64,000 nucleotides of DNA from Callorhinus ursinus (GCF_003265705.1 NW_020312827.1:19224711-19288710), one strand, 5' to 3'; positions 34,101 to 45,985 are shown, counted from the stretch's first letter. Numbers and translations are program-made. The notes: a model not told the origin generated them from the letters alone.

Positions 34101-36649
34101 CAAATGATGTCCGTCTTCCTATTCTCATTTACCTGAATGGCAGGTAAAAGAAGGAAGCATTCCAGGTAAGAATAAAAAATAAGTACAAAGAATAGACAAT
34201 GGAAAAAAAAAGAAAGTCTATTCAGAGTGAAACAATGCTGCATGGAAAAAGCAGTCAAGTATTAATATCTCAAATTAAAAGAATCTCATGTTTATGATCT
34301 TGTCATATTCTTGGTTCAGAATTATCGCAACTTATTTAGGAAAAACAACTACCCAAATTCTGTTTTCTGGTAACTGGTGGGAAAAAAATGACATTGTGAA
34401 ATTTTATTCTCTATTCTGCAAAGAAGCTAAATGAACTTAGGGCAGTTGGACACCTATTGCTATCGTTTTGCCTCCTCACCTTGCTAAACAGGGGCTACCA
34501 GTAGGGTTGAGGAGACAAAAGTAAAAGAATTTTTCCCTCTAAAACATCAATATGGAAGGCCACTCAATTCAGATACAGGAGTGTAACCAAGCAACTCAGA
34601 ACAGCCTAATTTTTAAACATGACTTCACCAACATGACCCTCCAAAGTTCACTTTATTCTACTTGCTTTCTTCTTTTACCAATACAATTTTGTTTTGATAT
34701 TCCCTGGAGAAACTGTCATGACAAATTATTTGTCTGTGTTAAAATTCTGACTCAAGGATGTATTTACTCAGAAATTGTTGTAATGGATCATCAGTTCCTC
34801 AACTATACAATGCAATGGACTAGGTCATCTCTAAATATTTGTCCTTTGTCTATATTGCATAGTAACATTTGATCTATGGTTTTATATTAAATAGCCTAGG
34901 AAGGAAAGCAAGTCTACTCAAAGTCAGAATATCAACAATAATGATGATGTTTATGGGTAAGTATAGATCTTGGCATAATGTCAACCATCTGTAATAAAGT
35001 ATATTGACCAAGATGGACTTAACAATCCCCTCAGCTTTACTAAACTTTAGATAGGTTTCTTCCAGACTACAGGCTCCTGACCTCCCTTACACCATTACTG
35101 CAGAAGACTTGCAATTGTAAATTTTTCTCTGGTCCTTTGAGATCTAAATCTTCTCCCAGTCTCTTGCCTGTTTGACAATTTGGAAACGCCTTTCTTAAGG
35201 CCCTGCAAACCATCTCTTCAAGATGTAATCATCAATAAAGCCAGTGTTCCTATCTTACAGTCTTTTTGAGTGAGTAGGAGCCTAACTTAGATAAAAACCA
35301 ATTAACAAACACAATGGCCGAATCACACTGACAAACATCACCCCTCCTCGTACCTTTCAGTACTTTTCCACTAGCTCACCTCCGCACTTAACAACTCTCC
35401 CACCGTGTTTCAGTGGAATAGAGTCTGGGGAGGGGAGGGAAAAATTTTCCTTCACCCTCTTAGGATTCCTGACCAGGTCTGAAAATTAAACTTACAAAGA
35501 CAGTAATGGGAAAAGGCATAAAAGTTATTTAATGTAGTTTCACATGGCAGGAGACTTTGTAAGGAAATGAAAATCCAAAGAAAGAGTTAGACCTCTATAT
35601 GTTTATGCTAGGTTCCATGAAGAGTACAGAGTTGTGGAGGAAGAGGACAGATTAAGGAGTATGAGTAAAATGTAATTAACTGGAGAGAACTTAGCAAAAC
35701 TTGTTTGTTAGGGTTCTTCTTGGCGTCCCTATGTCTTTGGAGAGAAGGTGTCTGTTCATATTCCTGTTTTATTCTGTGTGAAGACCAAGTATCGACAAAT
35801 AAATAAACTCAGGGCAAATCTTCTATTCTTATAGCAACACCACTTCCTCCTTGTCAGACTTTTTGTTAGGAATTTTCTTTTGTCATTGATACCTTATGAA
35901 ATCAGCTTACCATCTTAAAGCCCCAAATCATTTTTCCTGATGAAAGGGCTTACTGTTTGTCAATCAGATGATCACTGTGTCCCTTTTTACACACTAATAC
36001 AGAAGCTTTGCTGTTTGGCTCATTAATACTAAGAACCAGAGAAAAGGTAACACTCTGAATGATATGCAAATATTTCAAATGTTCTTTAAATTACCCACTG
36101 CAAATCTTTGGCTTAAGGTGAATAGAATCTGGTAATTATTTTTATTGATATGTGTGTTCGCATAGCAAGTGTTATTTCCAAAGGTTAATTATTTATATAA
36201 CCTCTCTGAGTTATATCGCCTGCCGTCTTGAAATTTATCTCAGCACAGCTTAAATTCCAAAAACCTAGATTTGCTTTTCTGTAGCATCCAAGAGTTATGA
36301 GGTTGATTACAAAGGAAGCAACTAGGAATTTATTCAAACTTTTCATGAATATCTCATGAGTGGTCTCTAAATATTTAGAAAATCTAAATGTACTTAAAAA
36401 TTTGACTCTATCTTAAGATAAGGACATTTCAGACAATCTTGAAAAGTAGAGAAATAAGTTATCTAAAGCATATAACACATTCAATTTGGATTACTATATG
36501 TAAGACGATTACATATAAGAGACACTAGGATATTGTTTGGGGTTTTTTTGTTTATTTAGTTATGGTTTGTTTTAGAATAGTTACCATGTCAGCCATTCAT
36601 TGCATTTCTTTCTATTAAATATTAAGTATTCCCTTCATGTGCTAGATAA
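34101..36649. other. Unassigned DNA with two LTR-like old repeat segments
   Basis: 35040-35280 (GACAATTTGGAAACGCCTTT, CATCAATAAAGCCAGTGTTC) and 35400-35800 (TTAGGATTCCTGACCAGGTC, AAATTAAACTTACAAAGACA, GAGTTAGACCTCTATATGTT, TTTTATTCTGTGTGAAGACC) look like old LTR or MER-type repeats; I cannot name the families. The rest, including 35900-36649, shows nothing recognisable. Confidence 0.35.
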
Positions 36650-37275
36650 ATTTTAGGCCCCCTATAATCTACATGCTCCTGATATTAATTCTGGCATTAT
36701 TTTCCCTCCCACTGAATGTGGGTGAGACCTGTGACTCTCTTCTAACCAGTGAACTATGGCAAAGATGACTGGAGGTCACTCCTATGATAAATATTGTATA
36801 AATTTCACCTTGCTAGCAATCTCTGTCTAAAGACTCTCAAACACTATTTAGAGATTGTCCTTTATGACTTGATGAAGTAGACAACCATGTTGAAGAAACT
36901 CAGGTAACAAGAAGATATGAGTGGCCTCTAGGAGCAAGAATTTTGAGTGGCCTCTAGAAGCTGAGGGTGGCTGGCCTCCAACCAAAAGCCAGCGAGAAGT
37001 TGGGGCCATCAGTCCTATCACCTCAAGGAAATTAATTCTGCCATCAACCTTACTGACCTTGGAAGCAGAATTTTTTCCAACTGAGCCTCCTTATGAGAAC
37101 ACAGCCCAATTACCACCGTGATTACATCCTTGTGAAGCTGAGAACAGAGGATTCCATTAAGCTTTGTCTGGACTCCTAATTTACAAACAACTTTTATATA
37201 ATAAGTATGTGTTGTTTTACGCCACTACATTTGCGGTAATTTGTTATGCAGCAACAGTTAGCTAATGTGCTTCAT
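36650..37275 (+). mobile_element. MLT1-type (ERVL-MaLR) LTR, sense
   Basis: GGGTGAGACCTGTGACTCTC, AGTGGCCTCTAGAAGCTGAG, GGCTGGCCTCCAACC, TCACCTCAAGGAAATTAATT, GACCTTGGAAGCAGAATTTT and the conserved end TGTTGTTTTACGCCACTAC, GGTAATTTGTTATGCAGCAA follow MaLR LTR order. A short duplicated GAGTGGCCTCTAG word sits at 36918 and 36945. Confidence 0.85.
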
Positions 37276-37454
37276 ATTTTGCTATTAATTAAATGAAAAT
37301 TGAAGTATCAGAGTGCCGAACCCCAAAATTTATACTTGCACATGATAAAGAGAATAGACAGAACAAAGAGTACATGATGAAAACATATCTTTCTCATAAG
37401 AAAACAAGTCCTACTTCTAAAATGTAACCACTATTAAAGCATTTTTATGTAACC

Positions 37455-38050
37455 TGATGTGGGAAACAAAGGCAGAAGAAAAGTCATTAAATTTCCTCAC
37501 TACCTACAGCCCACTGACAAGTCCTTGAAACAGGCAGAGTGACCTTCCTCTAGGGACTCCACTCCCTTGATGTCAATAGTCTGCTGAGGGCGAAAGGCAA
37601 TCCTAGAGCCTTCCCACCACCCCACCCCCACCAGGGTCCCCTAAGTCTACTTAACCATATAAAAACTCCTTTGGAGATTTCCTTTATCTCCAAACCCCCA
37701 AGATACGTGTTGGCAATCATCGCCCAAGCATATGGGCCACCGATATACATCTGAAGGGTCTCACGACTAAGGTTTTATTAGATGGTAATAAATGACCTTC
37801 TCCCAACAACAGCTGGCCCCTCAAGGTCCTGGAAACCTTGCCTCCAAAATTCCTTAAAGACTTACACTATCCCTAACCCCCTCCCAACCTGAAAGTGTAT
37901 AATGGGCTCCTCCTCAGGACACCATTGCAGCTCCTTCTGCCCACGGGTCCTGTCCCGGTGTTTTAATAAAATCACCTTTTTGCACCAAAGACATCTCAAG
38001 AATTCCTTCTTGGCCGTCGGCTTCAAACCCTAACTTCCTTTCCTACATCA
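37455..38050 (+). mobile_element. Solo LTR of an ERV1-type endogenous retrovirus, 5-bp TSD
   Basis: A 596-bp unit starts TGATGTGGGAAA and ends TTTCCTACATCA; these ends are inverted repeats matching at 11 of 12 positions. It is flanked by TAACC on both sides (37450-37454 and 38051-38055), the duplication left by retroviral integrase. TATA-type boxes occur at 37658-37664 (TATAAAA) and 37898-37903 (TATAAT), and AATAAA at 37965-37970, giving a plausible U3-R-U5 order. No internal retroviral sequence adjoins it, so it is a solo LTR formed by LTR-LTR recombination. Family naming (ERV1/gammaretrovirus-like) is inferred from the layout and U5 wording; 4-6 bp TSDs occur in several retroviral classes. 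Confidence 0.88.
37965..37970 (+). terminator. Polyadenylation signal inside the solo LTR
   Basis: AATAAA about 67 bases after a TATA-type box, in the position expected for the R region of a retroviral LTR. It could end transcripts that read into the LTR. Confidence 0.6.
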
Positions 38051-38055
38051 TAACC

Positions 38056-38628
38056 TACCAAAAATCTTCCAAACGATTTCAAGTAATTTATGAGAGACTC
38101 TATTTCTCCATAATTTTTCCTGAATTTAAAAAAGTACTTTAAAAATTACTTAATTTGAATGAAAGAAATATAGTAGTAAATAGATGTTTAATTTTTCATT
38201 GTTTTAAATCAGTGAGATTAGAATATTTTCATTTGTTCAACTGAAATTTAACTGTACTTTCTTCTGTGAATGATCTGTTTATATTCTTTGCCCATTTTCA
38301 CTTAATAATTTATTATTTTCTTATCAATTTATGAAATTCATTAGTATATTACTAATAGTAATATATTGTCTCTCACAAATGCTTAATTTTCTTCCTAATT
38401 TTGTTTGAGTTTTGACTTAGTTTTGGATATCTATTCCTCTGGAGAAATGTTTAAACTTAATTTTTTCAAATCTGTAAAGCTTCCCCTTCATGGTAATTCT
38501 AACATAAGTGTTTTAAAAAACAGTACTTACTGAGTATGTGTTTTACAATCTGATTTGTTTTTATTTACTTTTTTAAAAATGCTGAGGGTGACCCACTAAA
38601 TTCATTTTTATAGTTTTGAAGTTTAAAA
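38056..38628. other. Unassigned AT-rich DNA
   Basis: No gene recognised; 38230-38420 has L1-like antisense wording (AATGATCTGTTTATATTCTT) too weak to call. Confidence 0.4.
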
Positions 38629-39135
38629 CAATTTCCATTGCATATATATACCACATCTTTATCCATTCATCTGCTGAGCGATCAAAAAAACCAAAATCTT
38701 GCCATTTGCAATGATGTGGATGGAACTAGAGGGCATTAGGTTAAGTGAAATAAGTCAATCAGTGAAAGACATGTATCATATGACCTCATTGATATGAGGA
38801 ATTCTTAACCTCAGGAAATAAACTGAGGGTTGCTGGAGTGGTGGGGGGTGGGAGGGATGGGGTGGCTGGGTGATAGACATTGGGTGAGGGTATGTGCTAT
38901 GCTGAGCACCAATGAAGGGGGGGAAATCAGAGGGGGAGACCAACCATGAGAGACTGTGGACTCTGAGAAACAAACTGAGGGTTCTAGAGGGGAGGGGGTG
39001 GGGGGATGGGTTAGCCTGGTGATGGGTATTAAGGAGGGCACATATTGCATGGAGCACTGGGTGTTATACACAAACAATGAATCATGGAACACTACATAAA
39101 ATAAATAAATAAATAAACAAACAAACAAAGAATTC
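38629..39135 (+). mobile_element. Carnivoran L1 3' end with 5' inversion (twin priming)
   Basis: From about 38681 the sense strand reads L1 3' end: CAAAATCTTGCCATTTGCAA, GGATGGAACTAGAGGGCATT, AGTGAAATAAGTCAATCAGT, TGAGAAACAAACTGAGGGTT, GGAGCACTGGGTGTTATACA and a tail of AAAT and AAAC units. Immediately before it, 38633-38680 (CATATATATACCACATCTTT, ATCCATTCATCTG) is the neighbouring upstream L1 sequence in reverse orientation. AGTTTAAAA (38620-38628) and AGCTTAAAA (39136-39144) form a one-mismatch TSD. The 3' UTR also contains two diverged copies of a G-rich module (around 38818-38905 and 38970-39058). Confidence 0.9.
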
Positions 39136-39144
39136 AGCTTAAAA

Positions 39145-39808
39145 ATAATAAGTTCCTAGTTTTTTGATGAGTATAATACATATTTAGCACAAACCCAATA
39201 AGTTGACAATCCTTAGATTAATTATTATTTTTCTCTTGAAATGTTTATAGAAACACAAAACTTTGGAGTATTAAAAGTAGAACAGACCTCTACTAACTTT
39301 TGAATTGAGATGATGGCTCTATGTTGTGCTTTTTACCTATATACATTACATATTATCATTATTTTATACAGTGAAGATGTATATCCATATGTGTGGATTT
39401 GCTTTGTCCATTATTCCATATATAATCTTTGACTTATCGTCTTGGATCGCTTTGCCTTTTTTTGTTTGTTTTAAGATCCATCTTTTCTAATAGCCTGATT
39501 ACCTTCCAGATTTGATGAGATTATTAGGTGATATCAAAAAAATAAATGACTGGTGGATAATAATTTAGCAATCACTGTTGTTTCCTCTCTACCCCACTCC
39601 ACAACCAATGAAGCACTACTGATAAGATATAAAAATTAAGCTCTATACCTCAAAAAGGAATCTCAGGATTTTTCAGGGTCCAAAACATTCCTAGAATGTT
39701 AAAAACAGCCAGTGGGATCTTAAGATGTCAAAGCACTATGGAGATCAACTTTGACAAAATCTAGTAAATTGGAAGATGTAGTAGAGTTTAACTTCAGCCT
39801 GTATTCTA

Positions 39809-39849
<41 letters not shown>

Positions 39850-40173
39850 ACACACACATCCCACATCCCAGTACCAATCTTGCACTTGTGTCCAAGGAGA
39901 TGTGTATGACATTATTTACTGCAGTACTTTTCATAAAAAATGAAAAACTAGGATAACTAGTACTAACAGAAGAATGAATAAATAAATGTGGTATATCTGT
40001 ACTTCAAATACAGTAATATAATGAAAGAGCTAAAGCTCTAAGTATTGTATTAGCCAGAACACTAGCTGCTGTGTGTAATAGTTCAAATACTATAGATAAT
40101 TATTTCTTTACTTACAAAACATCTGAAACGGGTATTCATCGGCTGTCAGCTTTTCTCTAAGTGGCACTTTAGG
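39145..40173. other. Unassigned AT-rich DNA
   Basis: Apart from the (TA)n tract, no gene or repeat recognised. Confidence 0.45.
39812..39858. repeat. (TA)n then (CA)n microsatellite
   Basis: About seventeen TA units followed by six CA units; likely length-polymorphic and cruciform-prone. Confidence 0.97.
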
Positions 40174-40182
40174 AACTATAGG

Positions 40183-40538
40183 CTTTATTTTTTTATTTTT
40201 TTATTGTTATGTTAATCACCATATATTACATCATTAGTTTTTGGTGCAGTGTTCCATGATTCATTGTTTGTGCATAACACCCAGTGCTCCACGCAGAACG
40301 TGCCCTCCCCAATACCCGTCACCAGGCTAACCCATCCCCCTACCCCCCTCCCTCTAGAACCCCCAGTTTGTTTCTCAGAGTCCATAGTCTCTCATGGTTT
40401 GTCTCCCCCTCTGACATACTCCCCTTTTCTTCCTCTCCTGTTATCTTCTTCTTTTTCTTTTTTCTTAAAATATGTTGCGTTATTTGTTTCAGAGGCACAG
40501 GTCTACGACTCAACAGTCTTGCACAAGTCACAGCGCTC
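40183..40538 (-). mobile_element. Carnivoran L1 3' end, antisense, 9-bp TSD
   Basis: T-rich start, then TGTTATGTTAATCACCATAT, CATCATTAGTTTTTGGTGCA, AACACCCAGTGCTCCACGCA, TTTGTTTCTCAGAGTCCATA and, past a CT-rich stretch, CAACAGTCTTGCACAAGTCA. This is the reversed 3' end of the carnivoran L1. AACTATAGG at 40174-40182 and 40539-40547 is the TSD. Same family as 38629-39135, opposite strand. Confidence 0.94.
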
Positions 40539-40547
40539 AACTATAGG

Positions 40548-40891
40548 GTTTTTCCATCTTGTGATCACACCATCCTCTAGGACCTAGCCATCATCTTCAT
40601 CCTGCAGGCAGCAATGGAAAGATGTCAGACTTAGTGAAAACCCTTGGGCCAGAAATATCCCACCACTTCCGTTCACATTTCATTACATAGACCTCAATCA
40701 TATGGCCATGCCTATCCATAAAGGTTAGCAAAACGAGTCTAGTTATATAACCCCTACCCCCCAGAAGTGTATTTAAAAAATTAGTAACTTGACAGTTTTG
40801 TTATATGTATTGGCAGGCATTAGTCTTACAAACATAATACTGGGGAAAGAAGAGCAAGTTGAAAAAAGACATGACTGATACATGTATATAC
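40548..40891. other. Unassigned, possibly old repeat
   Basis: 40660-40770 (CACTTCCGTTCACATTTCAT, TCATATGGCCATGCCTATCC) resembles 43935-44020 in order and orientation, suggesting the same unidentified old repeat. Confidence 0.35.
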
Positions 40892-40905
40892 AAAATTCAA
40901 ATGTT

Positions 40906-41108
40906 GGGGCGCCTGGGTGGCTCAGTCTTTAAGCGTCTGCCTTTGGCTCAGGTCATGACCCCAGAGTCCTGGGATCAAGCCCCACATCGGGCTCCCTGCT
41001 CAGCGGGAAGCCTGCTTCTCCCTCTCCCACCTCCCCGGCTTGTGTTCCCTCTCTCGCTGGTTTCTCTCTGTCAAGTAAATAAATAAATCTTTAAAAATAA
41101 AATAAAAT
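40906..41108 (+). mobile_element. SINEC, sense, 12-bp TSD
   Basis: Near-consensus head GGGGCGCCTGGGTGGCTCAG and ACATCGGGCTCCCTGCTCAG, tail extended as AAAAT units. AAAATTCAAATG lies at 40892-40903 and 41109-41120. Confidence 0.98.
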
Positions 41109-41120
41109 AAAATTCAAATG

Positions 41121-41694
41121 CATGCAAACCATACAATGTTGAGGAAACATGCTTACATAATACAAATATAAAGAAATCCATGGAAATTATTAATCCCAAA
41201 TTCAGAAGAGTAGTTATCTTGAAAGTAAGGGAAGGGAAAATGTTGGGGGGCCACATAAGGGACATTAACTTTATAATGTTTTATTTTTTAAACTATGCAT
41301 ATAAGTTTTTACACAGACTATTTCGAAATATATTTTTAAAAGAACTGATAAACGATGATTCTTTACGGGAGAAAATATAAGCCACATAATAAGGCAACCA
41401 GCTATCTAGATTATTTTACTAAGTTGATTGTGTGGAGAGGTGAGAAGTTGGAACTGAGATTGCACAATGCTAATGTATCTTAGAGCACTAATTAGTGCTT
41501 GCATCTGTATGAAAGAGAGAATAGGTACCTTTGTGTGATAAACAAAGATCTACAGATGGGTAATAAAATGAAGAACTAGTATTTTTAAAATCTACTTGCG
41601 CATTCCTAAGAAATGTTTCCTTGTTAAGTCAGAATGTTTTGGCGTTATGGCCTCTAAAACATGCTAAAATGTGCCTATTGACTCTGATCAATTG
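41121..41694. other. Unassigned AT-rich DNA
   Basis: No gene or repeat recognised. Confidence 0.5.
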
Positions 41695-41708
41695 AAGAAA
41701 AAGGCACA

Positions 41709-41898
41709 GGGGCGCCTGGGTGGCTCAGTCAGTTAAGTGTCTGCCTTTGGCTTGGTCCTGATCCCAGGGTCCTCATTGTTTTTGGGCTCCCTGATCAGTG
41801 GGGAGTCTGCTTCTCCCTCTCCCTCTGCTGCTGCCCCAGCTTGTGCACCCTCTCTCTGTGTATGTCAAATAAATAAATAATAAAATCTTTAAAAAAAA
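41709..41898 (+). mobile_element. SINEC, sense, first of a tandem pair
   Basis: Head GGGGCGCCTGGGTGGCTCAG, CTTGGTCCTGATCCCAGGGT, a small internal replacement around 41775-41790 and a tail AATAATAAAATCTTTAAAA that ends in GA units. The pair is enclosed by AAGAAAAAGGCACA (41695-41708) and AAGAAAAATGCACA (42141-42154), one mismatch. Confidence 0.95.
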
Positions 41899-41908
41899 GA
41901 GAGAGAGA

Positions 41909-42048
41909 GGGACGCCTGGGTGGCTCAGTCAGTTAAGCATCTGCCTTCAGCTCAGGTCATGGTCCCAGGGTCCTGGGATCGAGCCCCACATCGGGCTCCC
42001 TGCTCAGTGGGAAGCCTGCTTCTCCCTCTCCCACTCCCCCTGCTTGTG

Positions 42049-42079
<31 letters not shown>

Positions 42080-42140
42080 AAATAAATAAATAAATAAAAT
42101 CTTAAAAAAAAAAAAGAAAGAAAAGAAAGAAAGAAAAGAA
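41909..42140 (+). mobile_element. SINEC, sense, second of a tandem pair, long GAAA tail
   Basis: Starts GGGACGCCTGGGTGGCTCAG directly after the tail of the first SINE. It includes a (CT)n stretch (42050-42076) and ends in an A-run that has grown into GAAA-type units. Most simply it inserted into the tail of the first copy. Confidence 0.95.
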
Positions 42141-42154
42141 AAGAAAAATGCACA

Positions 42155-43234
42155 CCAGCTAGAATAACAAGCCAGGCTGCTTACTGTGAATTCAACTAAG
42201 GAGGATCAGGAAAACTCATCATCTTAGTGAAAACTTACTCTTGACTTCTTTAGCTTTTATTTACTTGAGGACTAAGTTCTCAGGGTAAGAATGCCTTGAA
42301 GTATTTCCCACTATATTGAACTGTTTAATTGTACTTTTTCCTTAAGTACTGATAACTTTATATTAGTATTCCTAAAGTATGTTCTTGGCAAGATATATAA
42401 GTACCTTTAAAATTATTTTAATTAACCAATTAATCTTTATTTTGTCCATTAGTATATTTGAAGATATGAAGTACTTATCTGAACTCAATTATTGCCAAAT
42501 ACTTAAGTTTAAAAATTTGCTTCTTGTACAAAAATTGAGCAACACAAGAAGTCCCATATTTGTCTGCCATAAATGGAAGTTGGAATAATTGAAAACAAAT
42601 ATTGATGACTAAGCAATGAGAACAGTGGATAATACCTGTCATTAAAATTCAGTGAGAGGTCATTAAGAAAAACTTCATAGATAAGAACAGAGTCTGTGTT
42701 AGGCTTTGCAGCATATATTTGATTTCAATACAAAGGGAAAAGACAGGAACAACTATGCAAGTCATTTTAAAGTTATTTTTAGAATATATTGTCCTTGATA
42801 AAATCACAAGTATTTATGCTATGTGAGAAGACTGGTAGGCACAGGGGACTATTCAATTCCTTCTTTACCTACTGAATCACTATATTCCCAAAACTGCATA
42901 AGAGGATTTTATTTAAAATTTATCTGCAAAATTATTTACTTTAACAAAGCTAATATGATCATACAACAACTACCATATAGTCTCAAACACAAGTTTCATA
43001 GGAAGTAAATGAATGTGATTTGTTTAAAATATTGTTAAACTATGAACATTGTTATTAAGACTGAAGACATATTATGCATTATTAAAGAATATTTGTTGCA
43101 GGCTACCCTAATTTATATCAAGTATGATGAACAAGATCTAAGAATATAACTACATAAAGATATTAAAATAAATAATTACTTGAATAGTTAATAATAATAT
43201 TATTTCTTGATATGTTAAAATAATTTTCTTTTTC
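42155..43234. other. Unassigned AT-rich DNA
   Basis: No gene or repeat recognised. Confidence 0.5.
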
Positions 43235-43340
43235 CACCTACTAGAATGCAAGGTCCACAAAGGCATAATTTCCTGGTGGCATTCTGTTGCATTTCTAGGA
43301 CTTTGCACAGTGCCTGGCATAGAATTTCAATGTAGTAGTT
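43235..43340 (+). mobile_element. L2 3' end, sense
   Basis: TAGAATGCAAGGTCCACAAA, GGCATAATTTCCTGG, TTGCACAGTGCCTGGCATAG match the L2 terminus (TGTAAGCTCC ... AGTGCCTGGCACATAGTA). Confidence 0.75.
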
Positions 43341-44969
43341 AAAAGAATAGTACATTTGTCATTTATATACCTATTCACAATATAACATATACTTACATAC
43401 TTGTCCATATATTATAAAAATATTTTATTTATCAAGTTAGAAATACTCAAAATTATGTACCTCTGCAAATTTTATATTGATATACGTCAATAATAAGCCA
43501 GGTTGAGAAGCAACATAAATAAGGATAGGATGCATTATTTATTCATGTGTACTTCTGATTAATTTAGCAAATAGTGCTTACCAATTAATATCTTCCCAAG
43601 CTGGTATTAAAGAGAACAAAATCTTAATTTGGCAGAATCTATTTTAAGACTGAATAAATGAATGCTTTATTCTAACCTCAGAATAACAAACCGCCATATT
43701 TAACACATAGTTTATTCTTAACTCACCATAAATTCATGCAAGAGCATAGTGTTTTCCTTTACCAGGCAGTTGCAGTCATTCAGTGCCCGAAGCTGACAGA
43801 AGCTCTGCTATCTTCACCACATACCTAGTTTCCCAAGGAGCTGACAACTAACTAGCATATGAAGAAAAAAGAGCAATAATACAGGGAGGTGATTTTATGA
43901 GCCAAGCCGGGAACTGGCATACTTTCCTTCCACTCACTTTACATTAGTTGAAACTACATAGGACCACCCCATCCACAGGGATTCTGGGAAATGTAATCTA
44001 GATGTGTGCCCAAAAAGGTAAATAGTTTTAGTGCACACTCAGCAGTCTCTGCCGGAGACTCAATCACCTGCTCCCTCCAGAGGTAGGAATTTTATTTAGA
44101 GGAAGTACAACCAAAGGATTGGGATAAAGGATTATGGATTTTGACAAAGGAACATGTGTTGAAGTTGACTGGAAAGTACAGAGCTAGATGCAGGCATGAG
44201 CTTTCGGAGTAAGTACTTGAAGCAGTCAGAATTTGCATCCATCAATGTCTTTTAGACCAAGTAGTAAGAGAAGCCTTTTGGAATGTAGGATGAGAAAGTA
44301 TAAGGTTATAAACAACTCTCTAGATTTGGCCTAGGAATTGTCAGACTTTATTCCAATTAATACACTGACCATTCTTCAGCTCTTGCATAATTTCTGACTC
44401 AATATATGAAAGGAAAATTATTACAAAGAGGTGTTATAAACCTGACGTTAGCACAGAAAAATATCCAGAAATCCAAGGGAGCTGACAGTCACTTCAGGTA
44501 GAAATTCTCACCCAAGTTAGTGAGGATCAAGGAGCAAGACATTTGAACTATGACTCTCACACAATGCCTATAAAGTAAGTCCAATAGGTTAATGACTTAA
44601 TATGTTTTTGCAAGAATGGCTTCATATCTCTGGAATACAAAAAATAAATGTTTTGAAAATATGCATCATTGCTTATGTGAATTCTTGAAACGTTGTACAG
44701 TAACACTTGAAGTAAAACCAAAGGTACATTTTCACCTTAGCAAACACCAACCATCCTATTTGCAGTAGGTATAGGGAAATAAATGGTAAGAAAGCAAAAT
44801 AAACACACTGAAGTTCTTTCCCTCTAGGAATCTATATTCTAATACAAGTCCTGTAAATTCCTCATGACAGAGATAACTCTTTGTGGAAACTTATCTTCAT
44901 TCCTTTCTTTACATAATCTCAGAGATAGCAAAACAGAAATAGCACAGATATTGGATTCATATTGTATCT
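43341..44969. other. Unassigned DNA
   Basis: 43915-44040 (TTCCTTCCACTCACTTTACA, GGGATTCTGGGAAATGTAAT, GATGTGTGCCC) is probably an old repeat of unnamed family. No gene recognised elsewhere. Confidence 0.4.
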
Positions 44970-45090
44970 AGCAGTATTCTTTGACTTTTGTTTAATTTCT
45001 TATGATCCATAAATCTCATCTGTAAAATTAATATACCCTTCTTGCACAGTGCTTAGCACATTGCAATTTCTTAAGATGTGTTAACTGTCA
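44970..45090 (+). mobile_element. MIR relic, sense
   Basis: AATCTCATCTGTAAAATTAA and TGCACAGTGCTTAGCACATT, in that spacing, match the MIR core and 3' end. Confidence 0.65.
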
Positions 45091-45799
45091 CTACTTCTGA
45101 TTTTTTATTTTTTAAAGAAAGTTTTCCCAAAATGAAAGATACTTATTTTGGCTGCTATAAGTCTATCTTCCAAATGCTAAATAATGGTAATTTATTTAAG
45201 AAATTTTGCCTGTACTGATGATTCTGCTCAAAATGCAATGACTTAATTGTTGGCTGTTATTTTTATATTGGGGATTTTGAAAACATTAGTGATTCCTTTT
45301 TAATCTGACAAGATGATGACAATTGTACTTATTCTGATGTCTATGATATTTGCATATATGTTTTGGATATTTTAAATGATTATTAACGGGGAAGTGAGTT
45401 ATCAGTATAAAGGTGAAAATAAAGAACAAATTAGGTTTTGAAGCAGATTTTCAATTAATTCTATTTATTTGCCAATGGAATTGAATATTAGTTGTTTTAA
45501 GGACATGCCCCTAAAACATAATCTTCTTTTAAGATTTCTAAATGAGATTATGAATTGCGACATTCTAGCACTGAGACTATTTATGAAAATCTTTTTCTAT
45601 TTGTTTTACTCGGTTAAAGACTAAATGTCCAAATGCCAAATAGGTGTGCTTTCCTGGATCAGTGTATCATTATATTCTAATTAGATAACAAGACCCTATA
45701 GAAATGGAGCTGCATCTTAGTTATTTGAGCTATATGAAGACGGATCAATAAGTGACGTTTTCACAGGTGACCTTTCTTTTTCAGGAGTTTGCCTAGATT
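45091..45799. other. Unassigned AT-rich DNA
   Basis: No gene or repeat recognised. Confidence 0.5.
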
Positions 45800-45985
45800 A
45801 GGAGTGAGCAAAATTTTTCTGTAAAGGGCCAGATAGTAAATATTTCCAGCTTTGTGAGGCATATGGCTGTATTGAAACTATACTCTGTCATTGTCGCATG
45901 GAAGTGGCCACAGAAAATATGAAAATGAATGAGTGTGGCTTTAGTCTAATAAAACTTTATTTACAAAAATAAGCTATAAGTCAGA
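45800..45985 (+). mobile_element. hAT-type MITE, second copy
   Basis: TTTTTCTGTAAAGGGCCAGA, TAGTAAATATTTCCAGCTTT, AGTCTAATAAAACTTTATTT, ACAAAAATAAGC: the internal order of the same MITE as at 22688-22902, here better preserved in the middle. Confidence 0.85.

Noticed and set aside
38776..39128. Proline-rich minus-strand frames of about 100 codons
   Set aside because: They are the complement of the G-rich L1 3' UTR; the same kind of frame recurs in the other L1 copy at 40249-40587.
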